The notes beneath the pieces were generated by a model. It was not told where the DNA came from. It saw only the letters and a program-made list of their open reading frames with translations, and searched no databases. Shown piece after piece: positions 47,601 through 59,100 of a stretch of DNA of 64,000 bases. A program made the translations under genes and the position numbers. How positions within the stretch are numbered: position 1 is the stretch's first letter; every line of letters starts with the position of its first letter. Origin of the DNA: Eudorina sp. 2006-703-Eu-15 (taxonomy: Eukaryota; Chlorophyta; Chlorophyceae; Chlamydomonadales; Volvocaceae); assembly GCA_003117195.1 (NCBI GenBank), contig BDSI01000064.1, positions 558,001 through 622,000 on the forward strand, read 5' to 3'.

Positions 47601-50600
47601 CCCTAAGGGGGTGGCCGAGGCAGGTGAGGGGTAGGTGAGGGGAGCAGAGGAAGGGGTGGTGAGGAGGGGCAGGATCAGGGAGGGGGGAGGGAGGAGAAGG
47701 AGGGAAGCGGGTAGAACCCGATGAGGGGGAGGAGAAATGAGATTGCCGTACAAACAGCCGACATCGAAACACACGTCCTGGGTCCCCTCGGAACCGCTCG
47801 GGGGCAGCCCCAGCTCCCAGTGCCCTGTACGACACGCGTACGGCACATCGCATCACACACAGCCTCCGCCAGCCCCCAGCCCCCAGCCCCCAGCCCCCAG
47901 CCCGCCGCCGCCCGCACCTGTTGAGCAACGTGAGGTAGAACTCCACCGCGGGGGCGGGCAGCGGGCCCATGGTCAGGGGGTCGGGCTCGTCAATCAGCGT
48001 GGTGGGGGTGGTGGGGGGCGGCTCGGGGAAGCCCAGGAGCCGGGCGAAGGTGCGGACCTGACGGGGGTACCCGGGGGGTGGGGGGGTAATACTTTGTCGC
48101 GAGTTCGCTGTCTTTATTAACAGAAGGGGTATAGGAAATTGGTAGACATATTTATACTGCGCTGCTGCCAGAGCAAATATCCGGGGGTTCGGAGGCGGGG
48201 TGTAGAGGGGGTGGGTGGGGGAGGGAGGTTGGGAGCGTTCGTTGAGACTGGCGCCTAAGGGGAGGGGTACGGTAGGGCCCAGGGGCCCAAGGGCAGGATA
48301 GGAGACATGGGTTCCCCGCAAGGGCAACATTCTTGGTAGGGGAGGGTTGATGGGGGAGATGAGGCCCCTACGAAGCTATCTGGACCCGTTGGGTTGCCTC
48401 GTGGCGTCGTGGGTTGACTCGTCCGGTGCGCTGCGCGTACGGCAACCCTTGCCGTACCTTGGGGTGCTGGCCCCGGAACCGCCGCACAGCCGCCAGGAAG
48501 GCGCCCAGGTGCAGCTCCGCCGCCTGGCGACAGCCGTACCGTGCCGTAAAAAAGTCGTACAGTACGACTTCCAGGCTGTGCCGCGGCCCCGCCACGCCGC
48601 CCAGCAGCCCCTCCTCCGCCCTCAGGTCTGCCTGCAGCTTGTCCATGTACACCTGACTAATCGTGACTAAGGTGACGTCGAACGACCAGCAGCTCGCCAT
48701 GAACCCCAACACCGAGTCGCGCTCAAAGTCAAAGTTGGTCGTGTACGGCACCTTGCCCAGCGCCGCGCCCAGCGACGGCGGCGGCGGCGGCCCGCGGCCG
48801 CCGGTTCCGGTGCCCTGCTCGGCGGCGAGCTCCGAATCCCCGTCGGCCACCTTGCCGGCGCAGGCGAGTGTGGCGTGGTGGAGGTGGGCGGGGCGGTTGA
48901 GGTGCCAGAGGAAGAGGGGGGGCTGGGCTGTTTCCAGGTTGGTCAGGTAGGCGGCGAGGAAGCGGCGGAGGGACTCGTTGGCGAAGCTGCACACCGTCTC
49001 CAGCTCCTGCGAGGAGGGCGGCCGGGAAGGGGAGGGAAGGGAAGGGGAGGGAAGGGAAGGGGAGGGAGAAGGGGAGGGAGAAGGGGAGGGAGAAAGGGAG
49101 GGGGAAGGGCAGGGAGAAGGGGAGGGAAGGGGGTCAAGGTTTCTAGTTGGTGGACAGATTCAGATTGATCCGCTGCTGCCGGGGCAAAGGTCCGGCGAAA
49201 AATATTCTCATTGTACCAGGGGTGGGAGGGGGGTTGGACAAGGGCAGGACTATCGAGGAACACGAGAGGGGGGGAGGGGGCGAGGGAGGCGCCAGGGAGG
49301 GCGGACCAACCGTGGATCGACCCATCACGACCCGGTGGAGGGGAGGGGGGTAGAGACTAGAGAGACGGGACGGCAGGGCCGGGCGGGCGGGCGGGCGGGC
49401 AGATTGAGCTTACCCCACCCCCCCCAACCAACACCCCCAAACACCAACACCCCCAAACACCAACACCCCCAAACACCAACACCCCCAAACACCAACACCC
49501 CCAAACACCAACACCCCCAAACACCAACACCCCCAAACACCAACACCCCCAACACCAGCACGTAACACCACCCACAGGGAGGCAGGAGCGGGCCAGACAT
49601 CGGCCCCCATCGCCCCGTCCCCACGAGCGTTTCCCGCCCCATTGGTACCGACCCACCGACCCGCGGGTCGCTGACGGCCCAACGGGCACCGACCCGCGGG
49701 TCGCCCCGCTCCCTCGCGCCATCTCGACCCTAGCCCCACCCACGCACCTTGATCCTCGTCTCGCACACGTTGACCTTGGCCTCCAGCTGCTTCTGGCGCT
49801 CCAGGGCCTGGGACAGCGCCTCGCGCTTCTCCGCCTCGTACCTGGGGGCCGGGGGGTGGGTGGGGGCGGGGGCCGGGGGTGGGTGGGGGCGGGGGCCGGG
49901 GGGGAGCAGGCGGGGGGGGACGGAGGAGTCGGCGGGTGTGTTTAGAGAAGAGACCCGCCCGACCGGCGTGTGTGTGTGGGGGGGGGAGATGCTTCGGTGC
50001 ACCATGCTGACTGGAGGGGGTTTGACCAGGAGGGGAAGGGTCCCCCGTGTAACCCCCTGTCCCCCTGGCCCCCTGACACCCGCCCAGCGGAGGACCACCC
50101 ACTTGGCCTCCAGTCGCTTGCTGGTGATGCCCACCGCCGACTGCGCCTCCACCACGTCCGAGGTGAGCCGCTCGATGCGCACGTCCACCTCCTGCAGTTG
50201 ACAGTTCGCAGTTGGCAGTTGGCAGTTGGTGGTTATTGATGGTGGAATCCATCGTGGGCCCCCTGGCCCGGTAGCCGCAGCGTTTCCCGCCCGCTGTCTC
50301 CTTCGCCTTCTGCGCCCTCCCTCTCCCCCATTTCGCTTGCCCTCCGACGTAGGGTATCGCCCGGGGACGTCTTCCCCGTCCACGCAGGTCGCCATCCACA
50401 CACCCACCCAACCCACACACCCACCCAACCCACACACCCACCCGCCAACCCACACACCCACCCACCCAACCCACACACCAACCCACACACCCACCCGCCC
50501 ACCCACCCACCCAACCCACACACCCACCTGCAGATTGGTCTTGAGCGCGTCCCTCTCCCGACTGAGGGACGACACCTCCGCCTGCAGGAACCCCACCATG

Positions 50601-53600
50601 TTCTTGTACTGCGCCACCTGCCGCTCCAACTCCACCTTGTACTCGATCGTCTTCTTGAGCCTGCCGTACGTTGAACGACGCGGTACGGCACATATACCAC
50701 GAGGGTGGTTCCGGCGGGGCAGCGAGTGTGAGGTCTAAGGGGGTTTAGCTGAAAGGACATCATCCACCCGCAAAAATCGGCCTGTGGGGGTGCGCGCCTG
50801 CCTGGCATGGAGGTCCGAGGAGGCGCGTGCGCCCACATATGTACCGACCCTAACCGACCCTAACCGACCCTAACCGACCCTAACCGACCCCATCTTAACC
50901 TATCCGGGCTCTAGCCGGGAGGTACACAAACAACATGTAGCTCGACCCCACATAGGCAGCTGGCAGGGGAACTGGTTTTGGTGGGGCGCGTTTCATCGCC
51001 GAGGACCGCACCGCGACCCTCCTCCCCCACCCCTGCATCCATCCATCCATCCACCCCCGTCCCCCCAGCAACCCCCTCCCTGACCCCTCCCCTACTAGTC
51101 GACCCACTTGTCCCCCAGGTCCCTCATCTCCGCCTCCGTCTTGATGTAGTCCATCTCCACTCGGGCGGCCCGGGACTGGGCGGTGGTGGCGGCCGCGGAC
51201 TGTTGATCCACCAGGGTCTGAGGCCGCCAAACAGGGAGGGAAGGGGGAGGAGGGGGAGGGGGGGAAGGGCGCGCAAGGAAGAGTGAGGGGAGGGGAAGTA
51301 GGAAATTCGTAGACATATTCAAACCGCGCTGCTGCCAGAGCAAAGGGGAGGGGAGGGGAGGAAAGAAGGGGGGGGTTGCGGAGGAAGGGGAGGGGGGACA
51401 GTGGCGGGTTGAGGCTGTCCCAGGTGTGTTTTCACTGTAAGGGTGACACACCGCTCAGCAGAGGATTGAAACTCTGAACCCCAAACCCCAAACCCTGAAC
51501 GAACCCCCAACCCCCCAAAACCCCCAACCTCCAACCCCCCGGGGCGCACCTGCAGCTGCAGGGTCCGCTGCTTGGACTCGTCGAGCCGCGTGATGAGCTC
51601 GTTCTTCAGCGCCGCCTCCGTCTGGCAGGGGAGGGGCGGAGGGGCGGAGGGGCGGAGAGAGAGAGACCGGGGGGTGGGTGGGAGGGAGGGAAAGGTGAGG
51701 GGGAGAGGACGGGAGGGTGGGGCAGCGAGTGAATGACGGCAGTGGGTCACGAGTGGGTAGAGCAAGCGGGTCTGGTAAGGGTGATGGGGATGGAGATGGA
51801 GATGGAGATGGAGATGGAGATGGAGATGGAGATGGAGATGGAGATGGAGATGGAGATGGAGATGGAGATGGAGATGGAGATGGAGATGGAGATGGAGATG
51901 GAGATGGAGATGGAGATGGAGATGGAGATGGAGATGGAGATGGAGATGGAGATGGAGATGGAGATGGAGATGGAGATGGAGATGGAGATGGAGATGGAGA
52001 TGGAGATGGAGATGGAGATGGAGATGGAGATGGAGATGGAGATGGAGATGGAGATGGAGATGGAGATGGAGATGGAGATGGAGATGGAGATGGAGATGGA
52101 GATGGAGATGGAGATGGAGATGGAGATGGAGATGGAGATGGAGATGGAGATGGAGATGGAGATGGAGATGGAGATGGAGATGGAGATGGAGATGGAGATG
52201 GTGATGGTGATGGTGTTGAAGGGGTGCAGGGAAGCTCGCTCAACAAGGGCAAGGTGCCCGGAAGCTCCGAAACTCCCCCCGGGTGTATCTGTGGGCCGGT
52301 GTGGTCCTCCTTCCCCCCCACCCCGCCTGCTCTGGCGGCAACGCAGTATGAACGACACCCGATAACGCCCTCCACCCACCCACCCCACCCCGCCCACACA
52401 CACCCACACACACCCCACCTGCACCCACCCCGCCCGGCCCCGACCGCACCTTGCCCGTCCTCCGCTCCAGCGCCGCCAGCCGCCTCTTGAACGCAGCGTT
52501 CTCGTACGCCTGCACCCGGGCCTGGATGCCCAGCTGCCGGTCCCTCAGGCGGCTCAGGTCCGCCTCCGTCTCCGCGCGCTCCACCCTCAGCTTGGCCAGC
52601 ACCGCCTCGATGCCCAGCAGCACCGTCTTGCGGGACTCCTCAGTGGGGGCCTCGTAGAAGGACGCGCGCGCGGTCTCGTACTCGCGCCGAGCGGCCTCCA
52701 CGGCGCGCTGTTGGTTCTCCAGCCTGTCGGGAACGAGGAGGGGGGGCGGGGCGGGGCGGGGCGGGGAGGGGGTTATCGGTTTGTTGCCGTCTTGCGGTTT
52801 CGCTGTCTAATGAAAAAAAGGGGGCCGGGGAGGGGGGACAGGAGTTGGTAGACATATTAGGCTGCGGGGAGGGGTGTGTTGGAGGGGATGAGGGTGAGAG
52901 GGGGCCTGTCTATATGGATGGACAGAAGGGGGGTTGGATGAGCGAGAGACACGCCCGGAGGGGGCCGGGCCGGCAGGGCAAGGCGAGGAGGAGAAAGGGA
53001 GGTAGGAGGGGGTGGCGACGTTTTGCGGTTCGCGGGGTTTGCTGTCTTGATGGGCAATAACGTTGGGGAGGGGAGGGGAGGGGCGGAGTGTGCGGGTCGT
53101 GTGTGGGGGATGCCGTCGAGGCCGCCGGGGGCCGGGGGAGGGGGAGGGGCGTCGGGACGGGGCGGGGTTTTTGCCGACGGAGGGGCAGGAGGACACACAC
53201 ACGCACACATGTACGGACGGTCGCCCACGTGGGTGTGTTCGTATTCGTACTCCGTACCTGCTGGCCAGCTCCAGGGAGAGCATGGTGACCTCGTCCCAGG
53301 CCTGCTGCTCCGCGACGATGTCAATGTCGGCCGCCTGCGCGTACGGCAGGGTTTCGGAGCGGGGCGGTGGGAGCCGAGAGCAAAGAGAGGGGTTGAGAGA
53401 GGGTTTCGCAAAACGGATGTGCGTGCCTCGAGTTCTCTCGAGTAAAGCAACCCCCCCCTCCATCAACCCACGCGCGCACCCACCCAGCGGCCTAACCATC
53501 CAGCCGGCCCCCCGCTCCTCCTCCCAAAAGCGGGGGCGCACATGCCGCGGCCGAGGAGCGGTGTGTCGTACAGTACCGTACTACGCCGTACCTGGTCGGA

Positions 53601-53806
53601 CGACCCGCCCACGTCTTTGCCGTCGTCGTCCTTGTCGGGTCCTAGACCGGAGGTATCCCGGCCTCTGCGGCGGAGAGGACACAGGGAGGGGGAGGAGGGG
53701 GAGGGGGGGTTGGGCGGTAGTTTGGAAACGCCCAGACGAAGGAGGGTGGTGGTGGTGGTGGTGGTGGGGGGGGGGCCATAGGAAATTGGTAGATATTTTC
53801 AAACTG

Positions 53807-53840
<34 letters not shown>

Positions 53841-55719
53841 GCTGCTGCTGCTGCCAGAGCGACGGTTCGACTGGAGAGAACAGGGGGGGTTGGGGGTTTG
53901 GCTTCGTGGGGCGGTGTCGGCACCCGCCTTTTGACCGATATATATATATATACATATATGTATATATACATATATATAAACCCTATATATACAGTCAAAG
54001 CAAAAGAAACAAACGGGTCACCGCGACACGGCAAACCCCCAACTCCCATTACCCCAACACACCCCCACCCCCACCCAGCACACTCATACCCCCCCACCCC
54101 CACCCCCACCCAACACCCCCACCCCGATTGCTATGCAGGTACCTCGCCACGTAAGTATGCTGTCTTTGTTTGGGTGTGCCCGGGTCCGTTCTTCGGGTTT
54201 ATTTCATTTTTTATTCGAACCCCCCATATCCCCAACCGCCCACCTGTCGGCCATGAGCACGGCCAGGTCCACCTCCAGAGGCTCCAGCCGGGCCGACAGC
54301 TCCGCCACCAGACCCTCCCTCTCCGCCAACGAGGACCGCAGGAACTCCGCTTGCTGCTGGTACTGGGCTTGCAGGGCCTGCACACACAGAAACAACCCAA
54401 CCAGGCAGGGGGAGCGAGGGACGTGGGGCACTGGTAGGCAAGTGGCACTACGGCGGCAGGGAGGGAGCGCGGGGGGAGGGAGGGAGGGAGCGGGGGGAAG
54501 GAAGCGGGGTTTATCGCGCCGTACAGTGTCGTACCTTCCATCTCCGTTTCTTCTCCCTCTTGCGGTCCAGCAGCTCTCGAGTGTGCGTCAGGTCGCTGTT
54601 GAGGCCCTCGATCTTGAGGTTGAGACCCTCGCCGTCGTTTCTTAGAGATGCGATCTCCGTACCGCGGCGGGTGATCTCCGCCTGGAGGGAGTCGCGCTGC
54701 TGCTTGAACTGCGGTGTGTGTATGTGTGTGTGTGGGGGGGGGGAAAGGGCGGTGCAGGCGGACGGGACGGGAGGGGGAAGGGTCAAAAAGCAAAGAAAAA
54801 GGGGGAAGGGTGGAGGGGTGAGGTCATGACAGGACGCGCCGGAGGATCCCGAGGCGGATGCGATGACCCTCCTGGTTACCACCCACCCACTTTCCTGTCA
54901 ATAAAAATATATAATAAAGACAGAGAGAAATCGCGAAACAATCACCGATTGCGCGGTAGTTGTCCCCTTTGACCCCCGAACCCCCCTCCTTACCATGTCA
55001 ACAAAGACAGCCGAAACCGCAGCAGCGCACCAAACCGATAACCAATAACCGACAACTGTTTCAGCCCCCTCCACTTCTCCCCCCCTTCCGCTCACCGTCC
55101 TCTCCAGCTCCGTCTTCTCGCCCACCAGCCGCTCCACCTGCTTGAGCAGCTTTTGGCGCTCCTCTCCCGCGGCGGCAATGCGGGCCTCCAGGGATTGCAT
55201 GCCGTCCGCCTGCCGCTGGATCTCCTCCTTGGCCTCCCTGGAGGGGTGGGTGGGTTAGGGTGTGGGTGTGGGGGTGTGGGGTGTGTGGGGTGTGTGTGGG
55301 TGTGTGGGGTGTGTGGGGGTGTGGGTGTGTGGGGGTGTGGGGGTGAGATGGGTGAGGTGGGTGAGGTGGGTGGGGGTGAGTTGTGTGGAGTTGAGGGCCC
55401 GTACTCACTCCAGCGCCAGCTCCGCGTCCTCCGCCCTCCGCAGCGTGTTGTCCAGGTCCTGCCTGACCCGGTCGCAGTCCTCCTTGGCGCCGGTGAGGGC
55501 GCGCTCCAGGGAGCCGATCTGAGCGGGAGCGCGGGGAGGAGGGGGGAAGCGGCGAAGGGGGAGGGGGAGAGGGAGGTTGAAATGGAAACAGCCCGGACAC
55601 ACCCAGCCCCGGGGAAGGGGGCGGGGTGACAGGTTGTCCATTAACAGCGGTGGCGGGCTCCCAGGTGCAGGTGCAGGTCCAAGTCAATAACGACATGCAA
55701 AACCCAGCCAGCTATTCAC

Positions 55720-55756
<37 letters not shown>

Positions 55757-56138
55757 TATTCACCCACCCTGCCAGACCGCTATTCACCCAGGCAGTCAGC
55801 CAGCCACGCAGCCACAGCCACCCACCATGGCCTTCTTGTTCTCGATGTCCAGCAGCGCCGCCGTCAGCGAGTTCTGCACCTGGTCGGCCGCGTGCTTGGC
55901 CGAGTCGGAGGCCGCCACCAGCGCCGCCATCTCGTTGTTCTTGTGCTCCATCTTGCCCTCCAGGGTACGGACCTGGCGAGCAGCGGAGCGGAGCGGAGCA
56001 AGGTGACACCCCGGGGGGGCATCACATGGTGCGGTACAGATGGTACGGAAAGTACGGACAAAGTACGGCAGGCGGTACTGGGTGGGGCCTCTGGGGCGCT
56101 GGGTGGGAGTCCCATGGGGCGGGGCTTGTGCGCGAACC

Positions 56139-56177
<39 letters not shown>

Positions 56178-59100
56178 ACACGCTCAGTTATCTTTTACAC
56201 GCACACGGGCCTGGGCGGTTCTGGGTGGGTGTCTCATTAAACACATACACGCGCGCGTTCGCTCACGAGGCCATAGAGGTCCCAACTAGACCCGACCCGA
56301 TCCGCTCCGGATCTGCTTCCCCTACCGACCCCCATCTACACACACGCACACACAGAAACACAGTTATCTTTTACACATAAACACAACCGCACGCATGTCA
56401 CGCATCCCTGCTCTGCCTGCCTAAGCAACAAACAAACACACAAGCGCACCTGTCGCTCCGTCCTAAACAGGCTCCACTGCAGGTCGCCCGCCCGCTTGGA
56501 GGCGTCCAGGTACATGCGCTTGCAGTAGGCCCGGGCAGCGTCCTGATTAGGACAGGAGGGGGCGGCGGGGGCGGGGACGGTCAGGAGGGGGGCGGGCGCG
56601 GCAGGTGTGGGAAGGGTGATGGGCGCGATGAGCGATCAAAAGCTGGGGTTGGGTGGGGTGGGATGGGTGGGGTGGGGGTAAATAAAGGGCGGGCTGGGGG
56701 CTAAAATGAAAAGAGAAGGCAACCCTAGGAAGAAACCCGGACACGCCCGGTGGGGGTCAGGGCGACGGGAGGGTGGTAGAGGTGGGGTCCCCCTCCCCTA
56801 GGGATCCTCACCACCGACACACCCCACAGCACACAGATGCCAAGGCCCTCTTTCCCCCCCCCCACCCCCCCACCCCCCACCCCCCCCACCCCCCCACCCC
56901 ACCCCCCACACACGCACGCGCACCTGCGCCACTGCCGCCTTGGCATACACCACCATGGCCTTGGACACCTCCGCCAGACTGTTGCTGGCCACCGCCAGCC
57001 GCCGCTCCAGTCGACCTATCCGCTCGTCCCGCACCTCCACGTCGGACTGCAGCGCGCGGCCCGAGGCCAGGAGCGTGTTGCGCTCAACCTGGGGAGGGGA
57101 AGGAGGGGGAGGAGGGGGGGGCGCAAGAGGGGGGTATAGGAAATTGGGGCAAGGGGGGCAAGGGGGTGTAGGTAAGTGAGAGGGGGAAGAGGGGGGGGTG
57201 TGTTTATATAAGCGGGGGGGAAGGGTGTGTGTTTGGCAAAGAAAGACTCAGGCTGCAAAAGACAACTGAGAAGAGAAGCCCTTAGGGTGTATAAGACAAG
57301 TGAGAAGGGAAGCCCTAAGGGTGTACACGACAAGAAACCCTAAGGGTGTGCCCTTCCCACCACACATACACACGGTTGCCTTGTTCGCCGCGCCTACTTG
57401 TGGGTTTAAGTATTTTCTTGCAGGTTATGTGGTAAGTATATCTGCGGCTGGGTTCGGGCGGGCGGGTTTCTTATCTAAACACACACCTGGGTTTGCTCCA
57501 GGTCCCTCCGGGTTTCCTCCAGCACGCGGGTGAGGTCCTCCACCTGGGCGTCGGCCTCGGCCTTGGCACTGTACGGCGTGGTACGGCACAGCACAACGCA
57601 GGGGAGGGCGTCGGGGGCGCAAGTGACGGGCCCTCGCCTCCGCCCGGAGGAGGGGCGGGAGGAGGGCGGGAGGAGGGGAGGGGCGCAGCGGCGGCGGCGA
57701 TGGCGACACCCTAGCACCCTAGCACCCCGGCGCCACCCCGGCCAGCCGCACGGGGCAGCGCCACACCCCCTGCTTCCGTACACCATGCGCTCCATGCGCT
57801 CCTTCCTGCCTTGCCCCGGACTGGGCGGTTCGGGCTCAGGCTTTCTCGCTGAACACACCTCCTCTCCCACCCATGCACACCCACACACCCACACCAATAC
57901 CCATACCCATACCCACACACACCCACCCACCCAGCCAGCCCCGCACCTCTTGAGCGCCGCCAGCGCCTCCTCCGTTGCCCTCAGGGTGCCCTGCGTCCCC
58001 GCCAGCAGCGTGTCAGACTCCGTGAGGCTCTTCTGCAGGTTGGAGGCCACAGCCCGCAGCTTGTCCAACTCCACCTGGGGGGGGGGGCGTGGAGGAGGAG
58101 GTGGAGGATGGGGGTGGAGGATGGGGGTTGGGGTGGTGTGGTTGGAGTCGGTTGACAGGTTTACGTTTGAAGGGTAAGGGAAGGCGCCTCTGATCATGGC
58201 TGTCAAGGCGTGAGGAAAAGAACTATTGAACGTATTGTTGTCACTAGTACCATAGCTATGGGTACTATTGCAAAACGATGATGTAATTCGCTAAAGAGAA
58301 CGGGTAAGAGAGGGAGGCGGCACCGGCTGGGGAGAGGGACGGAGGGGAGGCTGCCGCACGGAGGCGGGGATGACGGGGGAGGTGGTGGGGTGACGGCACA
58401 CGAGACACGGCACGCAAAAAACACGTCACACACGCCACAACCGCAAGGTGACGCGAGCGGATCCACTTCTTCTTTCAGGCCTGCAGACCGGCCCCCGACC
58501 GGTCCCACCGTATCTCTGTCATATGCGACCTGGGCCACCGCCCGGTCAGTCATCGTCGCGCGCAGGAGACAGCGAGAGGAAGAGAGGGGAAGTTAGGTGG
58601 TCCGGCGACGATGTTGGTGGCGGTATGGTGGCGGGTCGGTGGCGGTACGGCGAAGGTACGACAGCGGTATGGTGGCGGGTCGGTGGCGGTACGGTGAAGG
58701 TACGACAGCGGTATGGTGGCGGTGCGGCGGCGGTACGGCGAAGGTACGACAGCGGTATGGTGGCGTGTCGGCGGTACGGTGTAGGTACGACAGCGGTATG
58801 GTGGCGGGTCGGTGGCGGCGCGGCGACGTTACGGCGATGGTATGACGGCGAGACGGTGGTACGCGGTGGTGGTGGTGGTGGTGGCGGTGGTGGTGGTGGC
58901 GGTGGTGGTGGCGGTGGTGGCGGTGTGGGAGGATATGTGTAGGTGGTGGGTGATGGCGGTGGTGGTGGTGGTAGTGGTGGTGGTGGTGGTGGGATGGGGA
59001 CGTGGCGGGATGGGGGAGGTGGAGGGTGGTGAGGTGAGGAGGGCGGAGGGGGGCGGGATGATGTGCGGTGGTGGTGGGGTTGGGGTAAGGAGCGCGGGGC

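Noticed and set aside
45791..47634. Plus-strand Pro/Ser-rich and minus-strand Gly/Arg-rich frames over the pyrimidine tract
   Set aside because: Composition artefact of CCCCTCTCC repeats. The real coding sequence is the minus-strand exon 46809..47118.
49427..49553. CRISPR-like regular array
   Set aside because: There are no unique spacers; it is a simple 16-bp tandem minisatellite in a eukaryotic intron. The same applies to 63262-63640 and 42101-42540.
51717..52490. Poly-(GD), poly-(ME) and poly-(SP/SI) frames on both strands
   Set aside because: These are translations of the GGAGAT hexamer array. They have no start context, domain or splice support.
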